From assembly GCF_008364555.1 (NCBI RefSeq), contig NZ_VTUC01000037.1, forward strand, positions 124,001-188,000: a stretch of DNA of 64,000 nt. The letters are read 5' to 3'. Shown here piece after piece: positions 47,658-57,758 of this stretch. The first letter of the stretch is position 1. Each line of letters starts with the position of its first letter. The notes beneath the pieces are model-generated. The model made no database searches. It saw only the letters and a program-made list of their open reading frames with translations, and was not told the origin of the DNA. The position numbers were made by a program, and so were the translations under genes. The stretch comes from Enterobacter vonholyi. GTDB taxonomy: Bacteria > Pseudomonadota > Gammaproteobacteria > Enterobacterales > Enterobacteriaceae.

Positions 47658-48545
47658 ATGGCTGATTTAGACGACATCAAAGACGGCAAGGATTTTGGCA
47701 TCGGCACGCCGCAGCAGAATGTGCCGTTCACGCTGAAGGGCTGCGGCTCGCTGGACTGGGGTATGCAGTCGCGGCTGGCGCGCATCTTTAACCCAAACAG
47801 CAACCGCACGGTGATGCTGGCCTTTGACCACGGCTATTTTCAGGGGCCAACCACTGGCCTTGAGCGTATCGATCTCTCCATCGCGCCGCTGTTTGGTGAA
47901 ACCGACGTGCTGATGTGCACCCGCGGCATCCTCAGGAGCCAGGTACCCGCCGCGACGAACAAACCGGTGGTTCTGCGCGCCTCCGGCGGTAACTCGATTC
48001 TGGGCGAACTCTCCAACGAGTGCGTGGCGGTGGCGATGGAAGACGCGTTGCGCCTGAACGTCTGCGCGGTGGCGGCGCAGGTGTACATCGGAAGCGAGTT
48101 TGAGCATCAGTCGATCAACAACATCATCAAGCTTGTCGATGCAGGGGCGCGCTACGGCATGCCGACGCTGGCGGTAACGGGCGTGGGGAAAGAGATGGCG
48201 CGTGACGCTCGGTATTTCTCGCTGGCAAGCCGCATCGCCGCCGAAATGGGGGCGCAGTTCGTTAAAACCTACTACGTGGACGAGGGCTTTGAAAAAGTGA
48301 CCGCCAGCTGCCCGGTGCCGATCGTCATCGCCGGGGGCAAAAAGCTGCCGGAGCACGAGGCGCTGGAGATGTGCTGGCGCGCGATCGACCAGGGGGCATC
48401 CGGCGTGGACATGGGGCGCAACATCTTCCAGTCCAGTGCGCCGCTCGCCATGCTGAAGGCGGTGAAGAAAGTGGTGCACGATAACTGGAATGCCCGTGAT
48501 GCGTTCCAGTTCTGGCAGGAAGAGAAACAGGGAGAAGCAAAATGA
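47658..48545 (+). CDS. lsrF: LsrF, 3-hydroxy-2,4-pentadione 5-phosphate thiolase
   Basis: A 295-residue class I aldolase-fold enzyme that transfers an acetyl group from 3-hydroxy-2,4-pentadione-5-phosphate to CoA, ending AI-2 breakdown. The Schiff-base Lys region [10 protein letters not shown] (about residue 203) is present. It overlaps lsrG by 4 bp. Confidence 0.94.
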   Translation: MADLDDIKDGKDFGIGTPQQNVPFTLKGCGSLDWGMQSRLARIFNPNSNRTVMLAFDHGYFQGPTTGLERIDLSIAPLFGETDVLMCTRGILRSQVPAATNKPVVLRASGGNSILGELSNECVAVAMEDALRLNVCAVAAQVYIGSEFEHQSINNIIKLVDAGARYGMPTLAVTGVGKEMARDARYFSLASRIAAEMGAQFVKTYYVDEGFEKVTASCPVPIVIAGGKKLPEHEALEMCWRAIDQGASGVDMGRNIFQSSAPLAMLKAVKKVVHDNWNARDAFQFWQEEKQGEAK

Positions 48546-48835
48546 ACGTGACGCTGGTAGAGATCAACATTAAGCCCGAGCGGGTGGACGAGTTTCTGGA
48601 GGTGTTTCGCGCCAACCACGAGGGCGCAATCCAGGAGCCGGGGAACCTGCGTTTTGACGTATTGCAGGACCCGAGGGTGAAAACCCGGTTCTTTATCTAC
48701 GAAGCCTATAAAGACGAAGAGGCGGTGCTGGCGCACAAGCAAACCCCGCACTATCTGGCGTGCGTGGACAAGCTTGAGGAGCTGATGTCGGAGCCGCGTA
48801 AAAAGCGCAGCTTTGTTGGGCTGTTGCCGGAGTAA
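48542..48835 (+). CDS. lsrG: LsrG, phospho-AI-2 isomerase
   Basis: A 97-residue antibiotic-biosynthesis-monooxygenase (ABM) fold protein that isomerises phospho-AI-2 (P-DPD) to 3-hydroxy-2,4-pentadione-5-phosphate for LsrF. Last gene of lsrACDBFG. Full length. Confidence 0.94.
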   Translation: MNVTLVEINIKPERVDEFLEVFRANHEGAIQEPGNLRFDVLQDPRVKTRFFIYEAYKDEEAVLAHKQTPHYLACVDKLEELMSEPRKKRSFVGLLPE

Positions 48836-48854
48836 CAGGCGTTATAAAAGTGTT

Positions 48855-48885
48855 GTAGGCCGGGTAAGCGCAGCGCCACCCGGCA
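48855..48885. repeat. REP-type palindromic element
   Basis: GTAGGCCGGGTAAGCGCAGC then GCCACCCGGCA, between convergent lsrG and the DapA-like gene; it may protect the lsr transcript end. Confidence 0.8.
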
Positions 48886-48889
48886 TTTT

Positions 48890-49738
48890 TCAAACCAGCT
48901 CCAGATGGGCAAGTAATCTCGCGAGCGCTTCACGTGGCTCACCCTGAACCGTCTGCAACGGGAACGGCAACGCGGGTGCAGCCACTTTTCCCATCATCTC
49001 TGCCGCCGCCGCGATAACCCGTAAGCTGCCATAGCGACGGAACAATTCCCACAGTGGCTCTAACCGCTCGGATTGGGCAGTCTCTTTCGAACGCGCAATC
49101 GCCAGCGCTGTTTGCGGGAACAATCCGCCGAGCACCGAGTACCAGACGTCAAACCCGGCCTGCAGGGCAGAGGCCGCTCGCCAGTCGCCGGCGATGCCCA
49201 GCGTGACTGTCTCAGGAAGACGGTCGCGTACCTGCGACAGGTCTTCCGGCACGCGACCAAGCTTAATGGATCCTACATTCGGCAGGCCCGCGACGGCAAA
49301 TAACAATTCATCGCTAAACGCAAACCCGGTGGTGGCCGGATTATCGTAAATGCACAACGGTATGGAGAGCTGGCGGGTCACCGTTTCATAGAGATTAAAC
49401 ACTTCGTCTTCCGTTAATCGCTGGTAGGACACGGGGGCCATCAGCACGCCGGAGACACCTGCCGCCTGCGCGTCGTCAGCCAGACGCAGTATATCGTCCC
49501 GCCGGAGTGCGCCAATGCTGACGATGACCGGAATATTATCAGCATGCGCCACCGCGCAGCGTGCGATCCGACCGCGCTCTTCTACAGTCAGATAGGCATA
49601 GCTTCCCGTTGAGCCGAGAATGCCCAGAGAATCCACGCCAGCGTCGACCACGGGGCGCAGAAGATTGATGAAGGATTGCTCGTCAAACGTCCCCTCTTTC
49701 AGGGGCGTTAACGGAAAAGCGCTTAACCCGTAAAACAT
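48890..49738 (-). CDS. DapA-family lyase/aldolase, substrate unknown
   Basis: A 282-residue TIM-barrel protein of the dihydrodipicolinate synthase/N-acetylneuraminate lyase family. Schiff-base Lys159 (GSIKLG) and active-site Tyr131 (IYDNPATTG) align with DapA Lys161/Tyr133. The DapA Arg138 position is Thr, so it is probably not a true dihydrodipicolinate synthase. It lies 12 bp after the B3/4-domain gene and is likely cotranscribed. I do not recognise a named gene. Confidence 0.8.
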   Translation of the reverse strand: MFYGLSAFPLTPLKEGTFDEQSFINLLRPVVDAGVDSLGILGSTGSYAYLTVEERGRIARCAVAHADNIPVIVSIGALRRDDILRLADDAQAAGVSGVLMAPVSYQRLTEDEVFNLYETVTRQLSIPLCIYDNPATTGFAFSDELLFAVAGLPNVGSIKLGRVPEDLSQVRDRLPETVTLGIAGDWRAASALQAGFDVWYSVLGGLFPQTALAIARSKETAQSERLEPLWELFRRYGSLRVIAAAAEMMGKVAAPALPFPLQTVQGEPREALARLLAHLELV

Positions 49739-49750
49739 CGTGTTGTCCTC

Positions 49751-50437
49751 TTACAGCGTCAGCATCTGAACCTGAGCCGTGGCCCCCGGCATCAGCCGCT
49801 GCAGGTTGTTGACCAGCTCATCTCCTGCCTCTTCCAGCGCCGCAAGCGGCATCGACGGCAGGCTTTCAAGAATAAACCACATGGATTGCGCCTGGCTATC
49901 AAGGCGCGTCCGTATCCCCTGGCGCCAGTTCCAGCGGCGGCAGGTAACGCCAGTATCGTCGCGCCAGATAACCTCGCCCGGTTCCGGATGTTCCACCACC
50001 GGTTGTCCCTCTTTGAAGGTATCAAATGGCTCGCTGCCGTCGGCAAGCGTCAGACGCGGCGTGCCCGAATAAGCCGCGAGATTTTCTCCGCCGACCGGAA
50101 TGGCGTAGCGAATACTCACCGCGTTATAGATATCCACCACCGGATCCAGCGGCGGCAGCGAGCCATCTTTCAGGACCCGCTTACGCAGGGCGGATGCCGA
50201 GCAGGGCGTGCGTTTCGGTTTCGCGCCGAAGGCTTTAAACACTTCATCCCAGCCTGAAAGGTGTGCATCAGCCCAGGGCACATCATCATTAATCATCTGC
50301 TGGCAGGCCTGCGCCAGCGCGGCAGCCGCCACCTCCGGGTGGGTAATTGGCGCAGCTTCAACCAGAATGCTCAGCGCCCGAAAGCCTGGGGCAATCCCGG
50401 CAAGACGTGAGTCTATTGACGGCGTAACGAGAGACAT
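49751..50437 (-). CDS. B3/B4-domain protein (PheT-like tRNA-editing domain)
   Basis: A 228-residue free-standing B3/4 domain, as found in the phenylalanyl-tRNA synthetase beta subunit. The family signature DPVVDIYNAVSIRYAIPVGGEN-like region (about residues 102-123) is clear. Related stand-alone proteins may edit mischarged tRNA or bind small molecules; no function is established. ATG 50437 gives MSLVTPSID and follows AGGATTATTT; a start at 50512 would cross the divergent regulator's promoter. First gene of the two-gene unit with the DapA-like gene. Confidence 0.78.
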   Translation of the reverse strand: MSLVTPSIDSRLAGIAPGFRALSILVEAAPITHPEVAAAALAQACQQMINDDVPWADAHLSGWDEVFKAFGAKPKRTPCSASALRKRVLKDGSLPPLDPVVDIYNAVSIRYAIPVGGENLAAYSGTPRLTLADGSEPFDTFKEGQPVVEHPEPGEVIWRDDTGVTCRRWNWRQGIRTRLDSQAQSMWFILESLPSMPLAALEEAGDELVNNLQRLMPGATAQVQMLTL

Positions 50438-50450
50438 AAATAATCCTGTA

Positions 50451-50496
50451 TTGACTGTTTTATACCATGGTAGTGACCAATGACTGATAAAGTCAA
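50451..50496. promoter_or_regulatory. Divergent promoter/operator of the XRE-cupin module
   Basis: The 42 bp between the two start codons contain the perfect palindrome TACCATGGTA (50463-50472). It overlaps a possible -10 (TATAAA on the minus strand, 50457-50462). A TTGACT (50451-50456) and an inverted AGTCAA (50491-50496) flank it. It is the natural operator candidate for the XRE protein. Confidence 0.5.
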
Positions 50497-51082
50497 TATA
50501 ATGACTGCGCACGGGGCCGATGTTGCCCAGGTAAGCCTGGCCGTGGCGAACCGCATACGCAACTGGCGCAAAGAGAAAAAGCTATCTCTGGACGAGCTGT
50601 CCCGCCGCGCAAGCGTCAGCAAAGGCATGCTGGTAGAGATCGAAAAGGGCGCAGCCAACCCCAGTATCGCCATCTTGTGCAAACTGGCTGCCGCGCTCGG
50701 TATCTCAGTGGCGGATATCGTTAACGTCTCCAGCGAGCCGCTGGTGCATGTTATCGAAGAAGAGACTATTCCGGTGCTGTGGCAGGGCGCACAGGGTGGA
50801 CGCGCCAGACTGCTGGCGGGAACGGCAGGCCCGGATATGATTGAGTTATGGCAATGGGAGATGCAGCCAGGGGAGCGTTTTACCTCTCCGGGGCACCCGG
50901 CGGGAACCTTTGAGCTGTTGCACGTGAACGAAGGCGTTTTAACGCTGACGGTGGATGAGACGGTAACCCAGGTTAACGCTGGCGCATCGGCTGTGGCGAA
51001 AACGGAAGCGGCGCACGGCTACGCCAATGAGGGCGATACCGTGCTTCGCTTCACCATGACGGTGGCGGAATTTCACCGCTAA
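50480..51082 (+). CDS. XRE-family regulator with C-terminal cupin
   Basis: A 200-residue transcription factor: helix-turn-helix about residues 24-77 (LSLDELSRRASVSKGMLVEIE) and a cupin effector domain about 105-195. Such HTH-cupin proteins (PuuR/SutR-like) sense small metabolites. It is divergent from the B3/4-DapA-like unit, which it probably controls. Start uncertain: ATG 50480 or ATG 50501, neither with a strong ribosome site. Confidence 0.82.
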   Translation: MTDKVNIMTAHGADVAQVSLAVANRIRNWRKEKKLSLDELSRRASVSKGMLVEIEKGAANPSIAILCKLAAALGISVADIVNVSSEPLVHVIEEETIPVLWQGAQGGRARLLAGTAGPDMIELWQWEMQPGERFTSPGHPAGTFELLHVNEGVLTLTVDETVTQVNAGASAVAKTEAAHGYANEGDTVLRFTMTVAEFHR

Positions 51083-51086
51083 AAAA

Positions 51087-51116
51087 CCGGGCCTACAAAC
51101 GCCTGTAGGCCCGGTG
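51087..51116. terminator. Bidirectional terminator between the XRE gene and patA
   Basis: ACCGGGCCTACA / TGTAGGCCCGGT hairpin with an A run upstream and a T run downstream, between convergent genes. Confidence 0.85.
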
Positions 51117-51121
51117 ATTTT

Positions 51122-52564
<1,443 letters not shown>

Positions 52565-52859
52565 TTCAGATGCCTTAACGAAAATCGGGATAAACGCCAG
52601 GTTAAAATAATGTTGCACAATATTTAATCATGCCGAAGCAACCGAAACGGGATTTAGCGGTACAGGACAGATAAAGATAATTGGGGGCGAAAAAGCGCAA
52701 CTGCACTAAAGAAGTGCATTCGGTGCAACTTAAGTGGGCGTTAACTGGTCATGCTTTATAGGTAATTTCTTTGCGAAAGTATTTGAAATCAATGAATTAT
52801 AAAATCGTACAAAAAGTATGGTTTAAGTGAAATCTGCGATCTTCATCAAGTTTAACAAC

Positions 52860-52886
52860 TAAAGATAAATTGTTTACCGCCGAAAA
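52860..52886 (+). promoter_or_regulatory. Sigma-28 (FliA) promoter of aer
   Basis: TAAAGATA-N11-GCCGAAAA, close to the flagellar consensus TAAAGTTT-N11-GCCGATAA, 51 bp before the aer ATG. aer is a FliA class 3 gene in E. coli. Confidence 0.82.
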
Positions 52887-52937
52887 AACATTGACCCACA
52901 AAATTAACATTCAAATAACCTGCAAGGGATGCCCACG

Positions 52938-54458
52938 ATGTCCTCTCCAACCTATGTCACCCAGAATGAATATCCTCTGGACGATGACACCACCTTAATG
53001 TCTACCACAGACGTCCACAGCTACATCACTCACGCCAACGACACTTTTGTGCAGGTGAGCGGCTACCAGCTTGATGAGCTGACGGGCCAGCCGCACAACC
53101 TGGTACGCCACCCCGACATGCCAAAAGCCGCGTTTGCCGATATGTGGTACACGCTGCAGCAGGGCGAACCGTGGAGTGGGATTGTCAAAAACCGGCGCAA
53201 AAACGGCGATCACTACTGGGTGCGTGCTAACGCAGTGCCGATGGTGCGCCACGGGCAGGTCACGGGCTATATGTCCATTCGCACCAAAGCCACGGCGGAA
53301 GAGATTGCCACCGTGGAACCGCTCTACCGGGCGCTCAACGACGGGAGCTGTAAGAAACGTGTGCACAAGGGGCTGGTGGTTGGAAAAGGCTGGCTGGGCA
53401 AACTGCCAGCCATGCCGCTGCGCTGGCGCGTGCGCAGCGTGATGGCGGTGCTCTTTGCCCTACTCGCCTCCACCCTGGCGGTGACCTCCGCCGGGTGGAT
53501 GCCGCTCGTTGCTGCTGCGGTGGTGATGCTGCTGGGGACGCTGCTCTTTGAGCAACAGATTGTCCGCCCGGTAGAGAATGTGGCGCGACAGGCGCTGAAG
53601 GTCGCAACCGGTGAGCGCAACAGCGTGCAGCATCTGAACCGCAGCGACGAGCTGGGGCTGACGCTGCGCGCGGTAGGGCAGCTTGGCCTGATGTGCCGCT
53701 GGTTGATTAATGACGTGTCGAGCCAGGTGGTTAGCGTCCGCGACGGCAGCGACAGGCTGGCGCAGGGAAATGAAGATCTGAACGATCGGACGCGTCAGAC
53801 CGTAGCGAACGTGCAGCAGACCGTCGCGACAATGAACCAGATGGCCGCATCCGTTCAGAGTAACTCCGAAACCGCCGCCGAGGTGGACAAACTCTCCGTG
53901 GCCGCGAGCAGCGCGGCGACAAAAGGAGGCAATGCGATGCAGACCGTCGTTAAAACGATGGATGATATTGCCGACAGCACGCAGCGAATTGGCTCAATTA
54001 CCTCCCTGATTAACGACATCGCTTTCCAGACCAATATTCTGGCGCTGAACGCGGCGGTTGAAGCGGCTAGGGCAGGCGAGCAGGGCAAAGGTTTTGCCGT
54101 GGTCGCGGGCGAAGTCCGCCATCTCGCCAGCCGCAGCGCCAGTGCCGCGAATGATATTCGTAAACTCATTGATGCCAGCGCCAGCAAGGTGCAGTCCGGC
54201 TCTGAGCAGGTGCATGCCGCAGGCCGTACGATGGATGATATTGTGGTACAGGTGAAAAACGTGACGCAGCTTATCGCCCAGATCAGCCACGCGACCTCCG
54301 AGCAGGCAACCGGACTCTCTGAGCTGACCCGCGCGGTGGCTGAACTCGACAGCATTACGCAGAAAAACGCCGACCTGGTCGAGGAGAGCGCACACATTTC
54401 TGCGATGGTGAAGCATCGCGCCGGACGTCTCAAGGATGCGGTGACTGTGCTTCATTGA
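52938..54458 (+). CDS. aer: Aer, aerotaxis receptor
   Basis: A 506-residue energy/oxygen taxis receptor. N-terminal FAD-binding PAS domain (about residues 10-120), a hydrophobic membrane anchor (about 165-205), HAMP, and the cytoplasmic signalling domain with hairpin tip [20 protein letters not shown] (about 360). No methylation pentapeptide, as usual for Aer. ATG 52938 lies 8 bp after AAGGGA and gives the E. coli length; an ATG at 52929 overlaps the ribosome site. Confidence 0.95.
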   Translation: MSSPTYVTQNEYPLDDDTTLMSTTDVHSYITHANDTFVQVSGYQLDELTGQPHNLVRHPDMPKAAFADMWYTLQQGEPWSGIVKNRRKNGDHYWVRANAVPMVRHGQVTGYMSIRTKATAEEIATVEPLYRALNDGSCKKRVHKGLVVGKGWLGKLPAMPLRWRVRSVMAVLFALLASTLAVTSAGWMPLVAAAVVMLLGTLLFEQQIVRPVENVARQALKVATGERNSVQHLNRSDELGLTLRAVGQLGLMCRWLINDVSSQVVSVRDGSDRLAQGNEDLNDRTRQTVANVQQTVATMNQMAASVQSNSETAAEVDKLSVAASSAATKGGNAMQTVVKTMDDIADSTQRIGSITSLINDIAFQTNILALNAAVEAARAGEQGKGFAVVAGEVRHLASRSASAANDIRKLIDASASKVQSGSEQVHAAGRTMDDIVVQVKNVTQLIAQISHATSEQATGLSELTRAVAELDSITQKNADLVEESAHISAMVKHRAGRLKDAVTVLH

Positions 54459-54472
54459 GCCAGTAATGTTCC

Positions 54473-54516
54473 AAAAAAAGCCGTTTATTTCGTAAGGAAT
54501 AAACGGCTTTTTATTT
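54473..54516 (+). terminator. aer terminator
   Basis: AAGCCGTTTATT / AATAAACGGCTT hairpin followed by TTTATTTT, 15 bp after the aer stop. The A run upstream makes it potentially bidirectional. Confidence 0.92.
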
Positions 54517-54795
54517 TCTGCTTGTGACTATTAATGTATTTTATTGTTAATCTAATATTAAATAACTAAAGAAAGTACCTCAGTTATTTATCCCTGCCTA
54601 AGTCAATTATCCAGAAGGCTATTTTGAAAAATGCCTCTCTGGTGGTCTGGTAACGATCAATGGGGCAATATTAATAGTCTCTACCTATCCATTGTGTGGG
54701 TTATGAAATAAAAAAACGATCAAACTCATAAAGTTAGCGAAATCGTTACCGATAACAGCGATCGTCTGAGAAATAATCACATCGATGGAGAAAAT
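54517..54795. other. Upstream region of the chemoreceptor gene
   Basis: About 280 bp, AT-rich, no gene seen. A hairpin CCAGAAGGC / GCCTCTCTGG lies at about 54611-54643. The sigma-28 promoter at 54729 is listed separately. With the aer terminator this makes a 337 bp gap between coding regions. Confidence 0.5.
54729..54755 (+). promoter_or_regulatory. Sigma-28 (FliA) promoter of the chemoreceptor gene
   Basis: TAAAGTTA-N11-ACCGATAA, nearly perfect FliA consensus, 40 bp before the ATG. It ties this receptor to the flagellar regulon. Confidence 0.85.
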
Positions 54796-56355
54796 ATGTT
54801 CTTACATGACGTAAAGATCGGCACGAAATTATTTCTGGCGTTTGGGTTCTTTATTGTCCTGATGGCGATCAGCGCGAGCCTGTCTCTGCTGAGTCTGAAC
54901 CGGGCTAATAACGGGATGCAATCCATTATTACCAGTGATTATCCGACCACGGTAAAAGCGAACCAGTTAATTGATAACTTCCAGGAATTTATTAGCACTC
55001 AACAGCTGATGCTGCTGGACGAGCAGGGCACCTACACTGGGCAATCTCAGCAGCGCCTGAAAGAGATCAGCGAGCATATCACGGTGATCCTGGGAGAGCT
55101 GAACACCGCGTTGCAGGATCAAAAGTCTCAGCAGGTGCTGGCGGAGATCCGCAGCGTGCGTCAGCAGTATCTGGACTCGCGCTACCGCATTTTGCAGGCG
55201 GTGCAGAACAACAATCGTGCGGGCGCCATTCAGGAGATGATGACCACCACCCTCGCCGTGCAGCAGGCTTATAAAGCGAAGGTGAAGGAGCTGATTACCA
55301 TTCAAAACAGCGAGATGCAGAGCGCTGGCGCGCAGGTGGAAGGGGATTTCCGGTCTAACCGCCTGCTGCTGATACTGATCACCCTCTTTAGCGTCGCGGT
55401 CGGCAGCCTGATTGGCTGGTTCATCGTGCGTGCTATCACCCGCCCGCTCGGCGAGGCGGTGCATTTTGCTAAAGCGATTTCAGAGGGCGACCTGACCGGC
55501 AGCATCACGCCGCACGGCAAAGACGAAACGGGTCTGCTGCTGCACGCGCTAATGGAGATGAAAACGCGACTGCTGGACATCGTGCAGCAGGTGCAAACCG
55601 GCTCGGAGAATATCTCCAGCGCCGCCGCGCAGATTGTCGCCGGGAATCAGGATCTGGCTGCGCGCACGGAAGAGCAGGCAAGTTCCGTTGAACAGACCGC
55701 CGCCTCGATGGAGCAGATTACCGCGACGGTGAAAAATACCGCCTCGCATACCGGGGAAGCGACCAACCTCTCGGCTGATGCCGCCACGGTGGTCAAAAAC
55801 AACGGTGAGATGATGAAGCAGGTGACCAGCAAAATGCGCCTGATTAACGAGACGTCCAACCGGATGTCCGACATTATCGACCTGATCGACGCCATTGCTT
55901 TCCAGACCAACATTCTGGCGCTCAACGCGGCGGTGGAAGCGGCGCGCGCCGGTGAGCACGGTCGCGGTTTTGCGGTGGTGGCCGGTGAAGTGCGTCAGCT
56001 TGCCCAGAAGAGCGCGTCGTCTGCCAGCGAAATCCGCGAGCTGATTGAGAGCTCTACCAGCCAGACCCAGGACGGGATGAACCTGGTTGAAAAAGCGAGT
56101 GCGTTGATCAACGGGATGGTCGGCAACGTAGAAGAGATGGACGTGATTCTGAGGGAAATCCGCCAGGCTAGCCACGAGCAGACGGAAGGTATCTCGCAGA
56201 TTAACAGCGCGATTGGCCTGATTGATGCCACCACCCAGCAGAACTCCGCGCTGGTGGAGGAGTCCGTCGCGGCGGCGGCATCGCTTAATGAACAGGCGAT
56301 GCACCTGAAAGAGCTGGTACGCGTCTTCCGCGTGAGCGAGCACGCTCCGGCTTAA
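54796..56355 (+). CDS. Methyl-accepting chemotaxis protein, four-helix-bundle sensor
   Basis: A 519-residue transmembrane chemoreceptor. TM1 about residues 11-33, a periplasmic four-helix-bundle sensor about 34-188, TM2 about 189-211, HAMP about 212-265, then the methylation helices and hairpin tip [20 protein letters not shown] (about 372-391). It ends [10 protein letters not shown] without a NWETF-type CheR/CheB docking pentapeptide, so it is a low-abundance (Trg/Tap/Aer-like) receptor. Ligand unknown. It is an insertion between aer and yqjI compared with E. coli. The last 4 bp overlap yqjI. Confidence 0.9.
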   Translation: MFLHDVKIGTKLFLAFGFFIVLMAISASLSLLSLNRANNGMQSIITSDYPTTVKANQLIDNFQEFISTQQLMLLDEQGTYTGQSQQRLKEISEHITVILGELNTALQDQKSQQVLAEIRSVRQQYLDSRYRILQAVQNNNRAGAIQEMMTTTLAVQQAYKAKVKELITIQNSEMQSAGAQVEGDFRSNRLLLILITLFSVAVGSLIGWFIVRAITRPLGEAVHFAKAISEGDLTGSITPHGKDETGLLLHALMEMKTRLLDIVQQVQTGSENISSAAAQIVAGNQDLAARTEEQASSVEQTAASMEQITATVKNTASHTGEATNLSADAATVVKNNGEMMKQVTSKMRLINETSNRMSDIIDLIDAIAFQTNILALNAAVEAARAGEHGRGFAVVAGEVRQLAQKSASSASEIRELIESSTSQTQDGMNLVEKASALINGMVGNVEEMDVILREIRQASHEQTEGISQINSAIGLIDATTQQNSALVEESVAAAASLNEQAMHLKELVRVFRVSEHAPA

Positions 56356-56846
56356 TCCAGCTGGGAGATCTCCAGCGCCGCGCGGTCAATCACGCCGATA
56401 ATCTGCTTGAGCTGCGCGTCGCTGAGCTCTCCCTGATTCACCTTCAGGTCTAACACCGCTTTGAAGTTATCCAGCGCCCGCTTCATCTGCGGGTTTTTGC
56501 GTAGCTGAAAACCGACAGAACGCGCTTTGATACGCACCTGGATCTGTTCCAGCTGTTCCCGGTTTTCGTCCAGCCAGCGTTGTCCTTCAGCGGTAATCGC
56601 AATCTTCTTACGACCGTTCTCTTCTTCCGTAATGGTGATAAACGTCTGATCCTGAAGATAATCCAGGGTTGGATAGATGACCCCTGGGCTCGGGGTGTAA
56701 TTCCCTTGGGTCAGGTTCTCAATCTCTTTGATCAGCTCGTAGCCGTGGCTCGCGTTGCGGGTCAGGATATCCAGAATCACCAGCCGCAGATCGCCGTGGC
56801 CGAAAAAGCGCGGCCGCCGCCCGCCGCCCTCATGTTCGTGTCGCAT
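56352..56846 (-). CDS. yqjI: YqjI, PadR-family repressor of yqjH
   Basis: A 164-residue PadR winged-helix regulator (domain about residues 14-95, [23 protein letters not shown]-type start) with a C-terminal dimerisation helix region. In E. coli it represses yqjH and itself and is relieved by nickel through a His/Cys-rich N-terminal extension. That extension (about 40 residues in the 207-residue E. coli protein) is reduced here to [13 protein letters not shown]. No upstream in-frame ATG exists before a stop, so the short form is real. Confidence 0.9.
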   Translation of the reverse strand: MRHEHEGGGRRPRFFGHGDLRLVILDILTRNASHGYELIKEIENLTQGNYTPSPGVIYPTLDYLQDQTFITITEEENGRKKIAITAEGQRWLDENREQLEQIQVRIKARSVGFQLRKNPQMKRALDNFKAVLDLKVNQGELSDAQLKQIIGVIDRAALEISQLD

Positions 56847-56864
56847 AGTATGCCCTTCATTTTG

Positions 56865-56968
56865 ATATATCTAAAGTGTATCTAAGATATATTCAGATGC
56901 AATCTAAAAGATCTTGCATTTTTACTTATTAGTAATCATTATCATTTGAAAATTGATTTAGATATATC
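56865..56968. promoter_or_regulatory. yqjI-yqjH control region: YqjI palindromes and Fur box
   Basis: ATATATCT-N12-AGATATAT (56865-56872 / 56885-56892) is a perfect inverted repeat next to yqjI; a further AGATATATC lies at 56960-56968 next to yqjH. AGTAATCATTATCATTTGA (56931-56949) matches the Fur box (core AATCATTATCATT). This fits dual control by iron (Fur) and by YqjI. Confidence 0.72.
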
Positions 56969-56993
56969 GTATTCACCAGAGAAGGGGCTAAAA

Positions 56994-57758
56994 ATGGCAA
57001 CTACCCGTTACCCACAGCGCGTTCGTAATGACCTGCGTTTTCGCGAGCTGACGGTACTCCGCGTTGAGCGCGCCAGCGCGGGTTTCCAGCGCATTGTTTT
57101 AGGCGGCGAGGCGCTGGAGGGCTTTAGCTCCCGCGGTTTCGACGACCATACCAAAGTCTTTTTCCCGGCACCCGGGGCGACGTTCGTGCCGCCGGTGGTT
57201 ACCGAAGAAGGCATCGACTGGGGCGACGGCGTGCGTCCGCAGGCGCGCGACTATACGCCGCTCTACGACGAGGCAAATCATGAGCTGGTTCTCGATTTCT
57301 TCATTCATGACGGCGGCATTGCCAGCAGCTGGGCGATTGAGGCGAAAGCGGGAGACAAGCTGACCATCGGCGGCCCGCGCGGCTCGCTGGTGGTGCCGGA
57401 GGATTACGCCTGGCAGCTGTACGTGTGCGATGAGTCCGGTATGCCCGCGCTGCGTCGACGCTTAGAGAGCATTGCGCAACTGCCGGTTCGCCCGGACGTT
57501 CACGCGGTCGTGACGGTTGGGGATGAATCCTATAAGGACTATCTGGCGCACCTGAGCGAGTTCAACATCACCTGGGTGGTGGGCCACAGCGAGCAGGCAG
57601 TCGCAGATCATCTGGCTGCGCTGACCGTTCCGGGGGACGATTACTTTATCTGGCTGACCGGGGAAGGAAAGGTGGTGAAAAGCCTGAGCCGTCAGTTTGA
57701 AACCGACGCGATTGACCCTCAGCTGGTGCGTGCCAGCGCATACTGGCACGCCAAATAG
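56994..57758 (+). CDS. yqjH: YqjH, NADPH-dependent ferric-chelate reductase
   Basis: A 254-residue siderophore-interacting (SIP) family flavoprotein with an FAD-binding barrel (about residues 15-130, DYTPLY motif near 94) and an NADPH domain. It releases iron from ferric siderophores. ATG 56994 follows GAAGGGG; an in-frame ATG at 56946 lies within the Fur box region. Convergent with the J-domain gene, with no gap. Confidence 0.94.
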   Translation: MATTRYPQRVRNDLRFRELTVLRVERASAGFQRIVLGGEALEGFSSRGFDDHTKVFFPAPGATFVPPVVTEEGIDWGDGVRPQARDYTPLYDEANHELVLDFFIHDGGIASSWAIEAKAGDKLTIGGPRGSLVVPEDYAWQLYVCDESGMPALRRRLESIAQLPVRPDVHAVVTVGDESYKDYLAHLSEFNITWVVGHSEQAVADHLAALTVPGDDYFIWLTGEGKVVKSLSRQFETDAIDPQLVRASAYWHAK

